Source: a virus. Taken from it: 20,286 nucleotides of DNA. The first letter of the stretch is position 1. Every line of letters starts with the position of its first letter. The stretch is taken from positions 1-20,286 of the IMG/VR virus record IMGVR_UViG_3300027733_002377; one strand, given 5' to 3'. Made by a program: the position numbers and the translations under genes. The notes under the pieces were generated by a model. The model made no database searches, had not been told where the DNA came from, and was given only the letters and a program-made list of their open reading frames with translations. Below, piece after piece: positions 13,619 to 20,219 of this stretch.

Positions 13619-13702
13619 TATAAAAAAAATTACTGACAATTTGACAAATTATTTGGAGATGTACAGAATTTGTTGTTACTTTGTAAAAAATCTATAAAAT
13701 AT

Positions 13703-15718
13703 ATGAACGACTTAATGGACGACGACGACAAAATGATGAGTAAGAAATCAAAATCATCTGCCGATTCAAACACACCTGTATTGGACAATTTCAGTAGAGA
13801 CCTAAATAAACTAGCTGAAGCAGGTAAACTTGACCCCGTTATTGGTCGTGACCGAGAAATTTTAAGGATAGCTCAAATCCTTTCTCGTAGAAAGAAAAAT
13901 AACCCTATTATTATTGGTGAACCTGGTTGTGGTAAAACAGCACTTGTTGAAGGATTAGCAATCAAAATTGTAAATGGTGATTGTCCTCGTAACTTGGTGG
14001 ATAAACGTATTGTTAATCTTGACCTTACATCAGTTGTTGCGGGTACAAAATATCGTGGACAATTTGAAGAAAGAATGAAGGTGATTATTGAAGAACTTCA
14101 GTCAAATCCAAACATCATCGTATTCATTGATGAGATTCACACATTGGTTGGTTCTGGCAACTCTTCAGGTTCAATGGATGGTTCAAACATCTTCAAACCC
14201 GCATTGGCACGTGGGGAAGTTCAATGTATCGGAGCAACAACTTTAGATGAGTTCCGTAAAAATATTGAAAAAGATGGAGCATTGGAACGTAGATTCCAAA
14301 AGGTAATCGTTGAACCATCTTCAGTTGAAGAAACAATCCAAATCCTTAAAAATGTTCGTGACAAATACGAATCATTTCACAAGGTACATTACAGTGATGA
14401 AGTTATTGAAACTTGTGTTAAATTGGCTGACCGTTACATCACCGACCGTGAGTTCCCTGACAAAGCCTTTGATATCTTGGATGAGGTTGGAGCAAGAATG
14501 CAAACTGAATTAAAAGTTCCTGACGTTATTGAAGAATTGAAGAAAAAAGCTGCGGACATCAAACAACAAAAAATTGATGTGGTTAAAAAACAAAACTATG
14601 AACAAGCAGCTGAACTTCGTGACAAGGAGAAAAAATTGTTAATGAAACTTGAGCAAGAAAAAATTAAGTTTGAAGAACAATTGGCTAAAGAAAAACAATT
14701 GATTTTATTGGAACATGTTTACGATGTTGTATCAAATATGACCAAAATCCCTGTGAGCAAAATGAGTGTTGATGACACAAAATCATTGTTAGACTTAGAC
14801 AAAAACTTAATTGGTAAAGTTATTGGTCAAGACAATGCGGTTGTTAAGATTGCAAAATCAATCAAAAGAAATCGTTTGGGTATTAAAGACCCTAATCGTC
14901 CAATCGGTTCATTTGTATTCTTGGGTTCAACAGGTGTAGGTAAAACATACTTGGCAAAACAATTGGCTAAAGAAATGTTTGGTTCTGAAGATTCACTTAT
15001 CCGTGTGGATATGTCTGAATACCAAGAAAAACACAGTATCTCTAAATTGGTTGGAGCCCCTCCAGGATACGTAGGTTATGAGGAAGGTGGATTGTTAACT
15101 GAAAAGGTTAAGAACAAACCATATTCGGTTATCTTGTTTGATGAGGTTGAAAAAGCTCATAAAGATGTGTTCACGGTTTTACTTCAAATCCTGGATGATG
15201 GTCACGTTACGGATAGTTTGGGTCGTAAAATTAACTTTAAAAATACCTTGATTATTTTGACTTCAAACTTGGGTGTTAAAAAACTACAGGACTTTGGAAC
15301 AGGTATTGGTTTCTCATCTAACTCGTATAGTAACGAAGAAGCTAAGAAACAAATGTTGATGAAAGAAATGAAGAATTTCTTCTCTCCTGAGTTCTTAAAC
15401 CGTATTGATGACACAATTGTATTCAACTCACTATCTCAAGAAGATATCAAGAAGATTACAGACATTGAATTAAAGAGATTGGTGGCTCGTCTTGTGGACA
15501 TGAAATACAATATCAGTTATGATGATTCATTGGTTGAGTATTTGTCTAAGATTGGATTTGATGAATTGTATGGGGCTCGTCCATTGAAAAGAGCAATTCA
15601 AGATAAGGTTGAGGACCTATTGTCTGAAGAAGTTCTAACAGGTAAGATGATTGAGGGTAAAACCTATCTTATCAAAGTGGTGGATGAACAGGTGGTTGTC
15701 CAAAAGAAAGGACGATAA
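13703..15718 (+). CDS. ClpC-like double AAA+ unfoldase without N-domain
   Basis: From the ATG at 13703 the 671-residue protein has, in order: an acidic tail (1-25), AAA+ domain 1 (Walker A GEPGCGKT 72-79; Walker [10 protein letters not shown] 138-146; Arg fingers R196/R197), a short middle part with one UVR motif (about 286-312, [15 protein letters not shown]), and AAA+ domain 2 (Walker A GSTGVGKT 408-415; Walker B VILFDE 476-481; Arg finger in EFLNRID; sensor 2 GARPLKR 624-630). The loop GTGIGFSS (532-539) matches the IGF/VGF loop by which ClpA/ClpC dock on ClpP, so it should feed a protease rather than act as a ClpB disaggregase. The duplicated Clp N-domain (about 150 residues) is missing. 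No clpP is in the window, so host ClpP is the likely partner. A TTG at 13670 would add 11 residues; ATG is preferred. A terminator follows. Confidence 0.95.
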   Translation: MNDLMDDDDKMMSKKSKSSADSNTPVLDNFSRDLNKLAEAGKLDPVIGRDREILRIAQILSRRKKNNPIIIGEPGCGKTALVEGLAIKIVNGDCPRNLVDKRIVNLDLTSVVAGTKYRGQFEERMKVIIEELQSNPNIIVFIDEIHTLVGSGNSSGSMDGSNIFKPALARGEVQCIGATTLDEFRKNIEKDGALERRFQKVIVEPSSVEETIQILKNVRDKYESFHKVHYSDEVIETCVKLADRYITDREFPDKAFDILDEVGARMQTELKVPDVIEELKKKAADIKQQKIDVVKKQNYEQAAELRDKEKKLLMKLEQEKIKFEEQLAKEKQLILLEHVYDVVSNMTKIPVSKMSVDDTKSLLDLDKNLIGKVIGQDNAVVKIAKSIKRNRLGIKDPNRPIGSFVFLGSTGVGKTYLAKQLAKEMFGSEDSLIRVDMSEYQEKHSISKLVGAPPGYVGYEEGGLLTEKVKNKPYSVILFDEVEKAHKDVFTVLLQILDDGHVTDSLGRKINFKNTLIILTSNLGVKKLQDFGTGIGFSSNSYSNEEAKKQMLMKEMKNFFSPEFLNRIDDTIVFNSLSQEDIKKITDIELKRLVARLVDMKYNISYDDSLVEYLSKIGFDELYGARPLKRAIQDKVEDLLSEEVLTGKMIEGKTYLIKVVDEQVVVQKKGR

Positions 15719-15723
15719 TTAAG

Positions 15724-15749
15724 AAGGGGGATTTATTCCCCCTTTTTTT
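15724..15749 (+). terminator. Rho-independent terminator after the Clp ATPase
   Basis: AAGGGGG / CCCCCTT with a seven-base loop (15724-15730 with 15738-15744), followed by a seven-base T-run to 15749. It begins 5 nt after the Clp stop codon. Confidence 0.93.
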
Positions 15750-15750
15750 A

Positions 15751-15758
15751 TATTTATA
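15751..15758 (+). promoter_or_regulatory. TATTTATA box between terminator and metalloprotease
   Basis: Exact TATTTATA on the plus strand, starting two bases past the terminator T-run and ending 5 nt before the next ATG. There is no room for a -35 or -33 element outside the terminator, as in T4-type late promoters. Confidence 0.6.
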
Positions 15759-15763
15759 ATCTG

Positions 15764-16528
15764 ATGAAAGAACTAATCAGAAAAGTATTATTAGAGACCG
15801 TTAAAGACGGTAAAGTTATCTGTGATGATTGTGGATGGTCTTGGGACATTTCTGCTGGTGGTGATGACTTATATGTGTGCCACAAGTGTGGTCATGATAA
15901 CACACCAAAGTCTCAATCTAATTTAAATAAACTATTAGAAAAATTCAAAAATAATTTTCCTGAAGAATTAAAACCAAAGGTTGATGCAATTGAAAAGTTT
16001 ATTGTGAACTATATTCAAGACCACAATTTTACCGTTAAGTTTCTTAATTCATGTTCTACAGGTTTTGCTGGTGTTAGAACCAAAGACCAAATCATTATTT
16101 GTTCACCAAATGCAATGACAACTCTTGGTGATTTTATCTACACCATATTCCACGAAATAAGACATGAAGAGCAAATGGATAAAAACAGGTTGGGATTAGA
16201 CAATCCTTTGACCGATTACGACTTAAATGATTTTGAAAAATTGTCTCAAAAATATTGGGAATTAGAAATGGATGCAGATAGATTTGGAAAAGAAATGATT
16301 GCCAAACTTATAATCAAACTTGGATTACCTATGGATGTATCAAAAGAAAATTTAAGATTATCTCCATACATTCAAAACTATCCTTTAGCATCAAAAATGA
16401 TAATGATGTCTTTACAACAAATTGTTAACGGAATTAAAGACATAAAAAAATCGGGTGAAGAATATACTGATATTCAAGACCACCCGATGATAAAAAGACA
16501 TTTAGATAAGTTAGAAAACTTAATTTAA
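15764..16528 (+). CDS. Zinc-ribbon HExxH metalloprotease-like protein
   Basis: This 254-residue protein joins a zinc ribbon to a protease-like domain. The ribbon has C20, C23, C39 and C42 in the context CDDCGWSWDIS...YVCHKCGHDN, a module common in phage proteins. The second domain has IFHEIRHEEQ (HExxH, H130-E131-H134), and an acidic helix WELEMDADRFGKE (165-177) that can supply the third zinc ligand, as in gluzincins. The substrate is unknown. The N-terminus MKELIRKVLLE/T (1-12) ends in an LLE site like T4 capsid-targeting sequences, so it may be packaged in the head and cut by the prohead protease. It starts 5 nt after a TATTTATA box, and its end overlaps the convergent peptidase gene by 4 bp. 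The protease call is likely but activity is not proven. Confidence 0.85.
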   Translation: MKELIRKVLLETVKDGKVICDDCGWSWDISAGGDDLYVCHKCGHDNTPKSQSNLNKLLEKFKNNFPEELKPKVDAIEKFIVNYIQDHNFTVKFLNSCSTGFAGVRTKDQIIICSPNAMTTLGDFIYTIFHEIRHEEQMDKNRLGLDNPLTDYDLNDFEKLSQKYWELEMDADRFGKEMIAKLIIKLGLPMDVSKENLRLSPYIQNYPLASKMIMMSLQQIVNGIKDIKKSGEEYTDIQDHPMIKRHLDKLENLI

Positions 16529-17364
16529 AAAACTACACTACTTCTCCAATTGTAATTAACTGATTTTTTGTGGTGTAATTTATTTCCAAGACCAACAATC
16601 ATTTGTTTTCCCATATCAATTCCGTTAAAAACATCCTCAACAACAACGTATTCATTTCTTGTGTGATAATCGTAATATCCAATTGAAATGTTAATACAAG
16701 AAAAATCAAACTTGCCTCTTAACGCATAAACATCTGTATAAGGATGAACCATGTATTCCATAAAATTATTGTCCATTCCTTCAGTTAAAACTTTATCACA
16801 TGTTTCAAAAAACTCAGTGTTTCTGTCAAACAAAACTTGACCATAACATTTTTCTGTAATCATCCAGTTTTCAGGGGCATCAAATTGGATTCCGTATCCA
16901 ACATTTTTAAAAAATTCCTCACTTGCTTTAAGTGAACCATGACAACCTGTTTCTTCAGACACGAAAAACGCCGCTTTAACATTTGGTAAATCTTGTAATA
17001 ACGTCAAACAAGCAAAAACACCACATTTGTCGTCACCACCAATACCAGTTGGGTTTCCTTCGTCATTGTAAGCCTTGTAAGATAATTTTTCTTCCCCTTG
17101 GGCATTCATCAACATTTCTTCACGAATGTTAATTGTGTCAATATTATGGACAGTATCTGTGTGGGAAATAACACATGGGAAATAAAAATCTTCAGGTAAT
17201 TCTGATGATTCTTGTTTTGTTGCGTATACGTTATTGTATTCATCAACAAAATGTGGTATACTATTCTCAGTTAACCAATTAACCAAAAATGCAACCATTC
17301 TTTCTTCTTGATATGTCTTTGTTGGAACGCTTAATACGTTTTTAAGTAATTCTATATTTTTCAT
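16525..17364 (-). CDS. M20-like zinc peptidase (peptidase T type)
   Basis: The 279-residue protein carries the metal-binding pattern of di-zinc aminopeptidases: SHTDTVH (67-73; H68, D70), GIGGDDKCG (107-115; D111), SEETGCHGS (136-144; E137/E138), PYTDV (208-212; D211) and YDYHTRNEYV (231-240; H234). It is shorter than cellular peptidase T or PepD (about 400 residues), which suggests that the dimerisation (lid) domain is missing or reduced. Such enzymes remove single residues from short peptides in the cytoplasm. Next to a Clp unfoldase and a tmRNA it could finish the breakdown of peptides, which is inference. The ATG lies 4 nt after a TATATTTG element, so the mRNA may be leaderless. It is convergent with the metalloprotease gene. 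Confidence 0.88.
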   Translation of the reverse strand: MKNIELLKNVLSVPTKTYQEERMVAFLVNWLTENSIPHFVDEYNNVYATKQESSELPEDFYFPCVISHTDTVHNIDTINIREEMLMNAQGEEKLSYKAYNDEGNPTGIGGDDKCGVFACLTLLQDLPNVKAAFFVSEETGCHGSLKASEEFFKNVGYGIQFDAPENWMITEKCYGQVLFDRNTEFFETCDKVLTEGMDNNFMEYMVHPYTDVYALRGKFDFSCINISIGYYDYHTRNEYVVVEDVFNGIDMGKQMIVGLGNKLHHKKSVNYNWRSSVVF

Positions 17365-17368
17365 GAAG

Positions 17369-17400
17369 CAAATATAGTAAATTTATTATTAAACTTCAAA
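17369..17400 (-). promoter_or_regulatory. Bacteroidota-type promoter for the M20-like peptidase
   Basis: On the minus strand TTTG (17400-17397), a 20-bp spacer, and TATATTTG (17376-17369) match TTTG...TAnnTTTG. The -33 part lies in the last codons of the upstream gene. The -7 element is only 4 nt from the ATG, so transcription would begin at about the start codon. Confidence 0.55.
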
Positions 17401-19203
17401 TAAATCAAATAATTGTGGCTGATATAATAAATTGTTGAAATTTTCTTCAGATAATTTTAGTCGGCGCATTCCTTTATAATGTTTTTCAACCATTATGGTA
17501 AGTTTCATCTCTTCTCGGTCAAATCCTTCAACTTTAAATGAAACATTCTTATCAATAGGTAATTTATTCCATTTATTTAATCCAAATTTTTTAACAATTC
17601 TATTTCTAAATGATAAAAATTCTTTAATTTTTTCTCCGCCAGCATCTTCATCCTCATCAAGTTTTTCTAAAATTTTTTCAAATTGTCTTTCAACAACATT
17701 ATTGAATGCGTTTGAATCAAAATTATCATAATCTTGATATTCATATGAATTTTCTTGCCAACCACCTAATCGTCCTGTACCTGAATATTCAACAATTTGA
17801 TTAAACAAAGAGATTACATCTATTTTTGGTAATTGTAGTCTTGTTGACCACATTAATAAGTTGGCTGCGGTTGTTGCAATTTGGTCATAATCTCTAACAA
17901 GTGTAAACCCAATTGACTCTAAAAAATTGTTAACTTCATTCTCAATTGAATTTCTTGCGGTTGTTAACATCTCACTATTTTTTTCGGACGCATAATCACC
18001 AAGAATCCAATCCATTTCATCTTCAAATAAACTTAATAATGTTTCTGATAATTTAACTTTATAATCATCATTATCTAAATCAAATTCTTCTCCAGGTAAT
18101 ATTAATTCGGCAATTTCTTTTAACTTTTCCTTATTTTCTTCATTAAGCTCACCATAGACTACATAACCTTGTTTAAAATCATCTTCAATAGTATAGGAAT
18201 CCATAAATTCATAACTACCATAAGTTGAATTAATGGCATTTAAAAACCATTGGTCATCTTCAGATATATCTAAAGTTTTAAAAAACTTGTCGTCTTCATC
18301 AAAATCAATTACAATAGTACTTTGACCTAATGGGTCTGAAGGTTTAACTTTAAGTATAGCATCGTCAGAGTCCTCCAATTCACGATAATCAATTTTACCT
18401 CTTGTAAACGCTCTAATAGCCTTAATAAATTCACCCGAACCTATTAACTCATCAATTAAGTCATTTTGGTTTGGGAAAGTTTCTCTTAAATCATCCAAAG
18501 AAACTAATCTATCCTGAGCATTATAAACTTCGGTTTTTCTATCTTCCGTATTTCTATACAACGCCATTTTGTTATTTTCTTTCTTCTTAATGAAATAATA
18601 TAACAAACCTGTTTTAATGTATTTTTCAAAATATCCTGAACTACCAGAGCTAGATGTACACCATTTGGTATTTGCACCATAATAACAAGACGCAGCATGA
18701 GATTTTGGTCTAATTACCAAAACATCATCATCTTCATATAATCTTTCGGCTTGAGATTTTAACTCTCTTTCTTTTTCTCTTTCAGTTTTCTTACTATCAA
18801 CAATCTCCATCAAAGTTCTAATGAACTCAGGATTTTCATATTGACTAATGTCTTTAAAAGATTTGGCAATCCCCTCAATGTTTGGGACCATTCCGTTTCT
18901 TTCTCTAAAAATTGTTTCAGCTTTCCAAATATCGTCTTCACTTATTCTATTAACATTATTATGGAACCATGGAATGACCATACTCAAAATGTCTCTAATT
19001 GCGTCTTGTTGTGTGACGTTAAGACCTCCCTTTTGTCCTGCAAGTTGCGGGATTATCTTTTCAAGTTGTTTGGCTATATAATCAACGTATTTGTACCCTG
19101 TTGGGTCAACAGATAACATACGGTCAATAAATGAACCATCATATTCAAACCTCTGTTTTAGACGTTTTGAGACATCTTCTTTCCTACCTTCTATTATTAT
19201 CAC
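17389..19203 (-). CDS. Large phage protein with GANTKWCT motif (604 aa)
   Basis: The function is unknown. The start is GTG at 19203; it is supported because the N-terminus MIIIEGRKED is shared with the gene starting at 20220. After a helical part (about 10-150) comes YEDDDVLVIRPKSHAASCYY, then GANTKWCTSS (176-185) and YFEKYIKTGLLYYFIKKK, a segment I recall from many phage and phage-like proteins, with C173, C182 and H169 as possible active residues. The rest (about 260-604) is acidic and rich in Asp, Glu and aromatic residues with DED and EEN runs. IIIE/G at the very start looks like a prohead-protease site, so it might be an internal head protein. It is flanked by the peptidase and the tmRNA. 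A TATTTATA box is 13 nt upstream. Confidence 0.82.
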   Translation of the reverse strand: MIIIEGRKEDVSKRLKQRFEYDGSFIDRMLSVDPTGYKYVDYIAKQLEKIIPQLAGQKGGLNVTQQDAIRDILSMVIPWFHNNVNRISEDDIWKAETIFRERNGMVPNIEGIAKSFKDISQYENPEFIRTLMEIVDSKKTEREKERELKSQAERLYEDDDVLVIRPKSHAASCYYGANTKWCTSSSGSSGYFEKYIKTGLLYYFIKKKENNKMALYRNTEDRKTEVYNAQDRLVSLDDLRETFPNQNDLIDELIGSGEFIKAIRAFTRGKIDYRELEDSDDAILKVKPSDPLGQSTIVIDFDEDDKFFKTLDISEDDQWFLNAINSTYGSYEFMDSYTIEDDFKQGYVVYGELNEENKEKLKEIAELILPGEEFDLDNDDYKVKLSETLLSLFEDEMDWILGDYASEKNSEMLTTARNSIENEVNNFLESIGFTLVRDYDQIATTAANLLMWSTRLQLPKIDVISLFNQIVEYSGTGRLGGWQENSYEYQDYDNFDSNAFNNVVERQFEKILEKLDEDEDAGGEKIKEFLSFRNRIVKKFGLNKWNKLPIDKNVSFKVEGFDREEMKLTIMVEKHYKGMRRLKLSEENFNNLLYQPQLFDLFEV

Positions 19204-19216
19204 CGTTGATTTTTAT

Positions 19217-19224
19217 TATAAATA
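19217..19224 (-). promoter_or_regulatory. TATTTATA box upstream of the 604-aa protein
   Basis: Exact TATTTATA on the minus strand, 13 nt before the GTG start. It lies next to, and points away from, the tmRNA promoter. Confidence 0.5.
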
Positions 19225-19233
19225 CCAAATTTG

Positions 19234-19264
19234 TTTGGAATTTCCATATTTATTGTTACCTTTG
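19234..19264 (+). promoter_or_regulatory. Bacteroidota-type promoter for the tmRNA
   Basis: TTTG at 19234-19237, a 19-bp spacer and TACCTTTG at 19257-19264 match TTTG...TAnnTTTG, with the same spacing as the Clp promoter. A plus-strand TATTTATT (19247-19254) lies within the spacer, so a second, phage-type start is possible. The start site is expected near 19270, about 100 nt ahead of the mature tmRNA. Confidence 0.68.
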
Positions 19265-19295
19265 TACAACAAATCACAGGTGGCTCCCTTAATAG

Positions 19296-19311
19296 TTAAG
19301 GCTGACCTTAA
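19296..19311 (+). other. Hairpin in the tmRNA 5' leader
   Basis: TTAAGG-CTGA-CCTTAA forms a 6-bp stem with a four-base loop. The region 19265-19368 has no open gene; it is the leader that RNase P should remove from the tmRNA precursor. I find no tRNA in it. Confidence 0.4.
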
Positions 19312-19368
19312 GCATCTGACGTAAGTCTATACAGGGGGCGAAAGTGATTTATTGTTCTTTGAAAATAT

Positions 19369-19751
19369 GGGGGTGCATGGTATTGATTGGCATGGTTGGG
19401 GATAGGTGGCACGTCGGAGCTGAATTAACTTCGTTATCAACTGGTTTAAAACAATCAAATGGCAATACTTTTGCTAAGCTTGCTGCTTTAGGTCTTACTA
19501 AAGAAGAAGCTGTTGTTACTATCTAAGGTAGGGAACAACAACGGGGTCGGTGAACATTAACCTAGCAACAGAAGTTCTCACACAGGTGGAAAAATGATTA
19601 AACCTTAAATTGAGTCGTCCATTGGTGGTTAGTTTACGATGGTGAAGAACAAACTGAATATTTTGGAACATTAGAAAATGTTATCCTAAACGTGTAGTCA
19701 TTTATTGTCAAAATGAGCAAGACGAGGGTTCGAATCCCTCCACCTCCACCA
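19369..19751 (+). ncRNA. ssrA: tmRNA (transfer-messenger RNA), phage-encoded
   Basis: The ends form a tRNA-like acceptor: GGGGGTG (19369-19375) pairs with CACCTCC (19741-19747, one G-U), followed by A and an encoded CCA (19749-19751). The T arm is GAGGG-TTCGAAT-CCCTC. Helix 2 is supported by GCACGT (19409-19414) pairing with ACGTGT (19690-19695). A first pseudoknot can start with CGGAG (19415-19419) and CTTCG (19429-19433 region). The middle holds an open tag frame that stops at TAA 19524-19526, and the RNA is followed by a terminator. The size (383 nt) is normal. tmRNA with SmpB frees stalled ribosomes and adds a peptide tag. The open frame across 19344-19526 is therefore not a separate protein gene. 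The exact 5' and 3' ends are from base pairing. Confidence 0.93.
19461..19526 (+). other. Predicted tmRNA tag-peptide frame
   Basis: Reading from GGC (19461) gives 21 residues beginning GNTFAKLAALG and ending KEEAVVTI before TAA at 19524-19526. Bacteroidota tags usually begin with Gly and end with (A)LAA; here an FAKLAA-like part is present but is followed by 12 more residues. The stop codon sits in the loop of a 5-bp stem CTATC-TAA-GGTAG (19519-19531), the same arrangement as helix 5 in E. coli tmRNA, which supports this frame. The resume codon itself cannot be fixed by sight; GCA at 19462 in the next frame would give AILLLSLLL. Confidence 0.55.
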
Positions 19752-19756
19752 AAATT

Positions 19757-19783
19757 AAGGGTTCCAATTGGAACCCTTTTTTT
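19757..19783 (+). terminator. Rho-independent terminator after the tmRNA
   Basis: AAGGGTTCC-AATT-GGAACCCTT is a 9-bp perfect stem followed by a seven-base T-run. It starts 5 nt after the CCA end of the tmRNA. Confidence 0.94.
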
Positions 19784-19811
19784 ATTCACATAATTTTACT
19801 ATATTTTGAAA

Positions 19812-20195
19812 ATGGGAACAGATTGTAATATATGTAGTACTAAATGTTTTGGTAGAGAAGGTTACCATGGCAGTTGTTGTACTTTAGAAGATAGAGATTG
19901 GATTATTGGACCTCACCATGACACTGAAGATTTTATTAAAAAACTATCATTAAAGTTAGGTAGAGAAATTCAAGAAGAAGAAATTTTTATAAACTATGAT
20001 GAAGGTAGTAAATTGTTTCCCAACAAATCAACTTGGCAAAATCCAGAATCTTATCCTGCTCTTAGAGTTGATTTTTTTAATCCAAGACTTCCTTGTATTT
20101 TTTATAACACAAAAATAAAGGCATGTACAATGTATGACATTCGTCCTAATACTTGTGAAATATATGAATGTGATTACTTGGCAAGTAATACATAA
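19812..20195 (+). CDS. YkgJ-type cysteine-cluster protein
   Basis: This 127-residue protein has the Cys pattern of the YkgJ (CxxCxxCC-type) family: C5, C8, C12, C22 and C23 at the N-terminus (CNICSTKC...GSCC), C95 in RLPCIFY, C105 in KACTMYDIRPNTC (with C115) and C120 in YECDYL. The RPxxC...C end is typical of the family, which is thought to bind zinc or an iron-sulphur cluster; the biochemical role is unclear. The ATG at 19812 is preferred over a TTG at 19806. It follows the tmRNA terminator by 28 nt, so it needs its own promoter; the AT-rich sequence TATATTTTG just ahead of the ATG is a poor match to either promoter type seen here. Confidence 0.82.
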   Translation: MGTDCNICSTKCFGREGYHGSCCTLEDRDWIIGPHHDTEDFIKKLSLKLGREIQEEEIFINYDEGSKLFPNKSTWQNPESYPALRVDFFNPRLPCIFYNTKIKACTMYDIRPNTCEIYECDYLASNT

Positions 20196-20208
20196 CCAAT
20201 TACCAATA

Positions 20209-20215
20209 TATTTAT
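20209..20215 (+). promoter_or_regulatory. TATTTAT box 4 nt from the last start codon
   Basis: The plus strand reads ATATATTTATTT, ending 4 nt before the ATG at 20220. Same short spacing as at 15751. Confidence 0.48.
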
Positions 20216-20219
20216 TTGT

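Noticed and set aside
13641-13669. TTGACA-N17-CAGAAT, a sigma70-like promoter ahead of the Clp gene
   Set aside because: Bacteroidota do not use that consensus, the -10 fits only four of six bases, and a better host-type promoter is at 13511-13541.
19271-19345. Possible tRNA ahead of the tmRNA
   Set aside because: Some hairpins are present, but there is no T-loop TTC motif, no anticodon arm and no matching acceptor ends.
19344-19526. Open frame of about 60 codons near the right side
   Set aside because: It lies across the tmRNA 5' end and the tag region. The tRNA-like ends and helix 2 pairing explain the sequence; only the last part is translated, as the tag.
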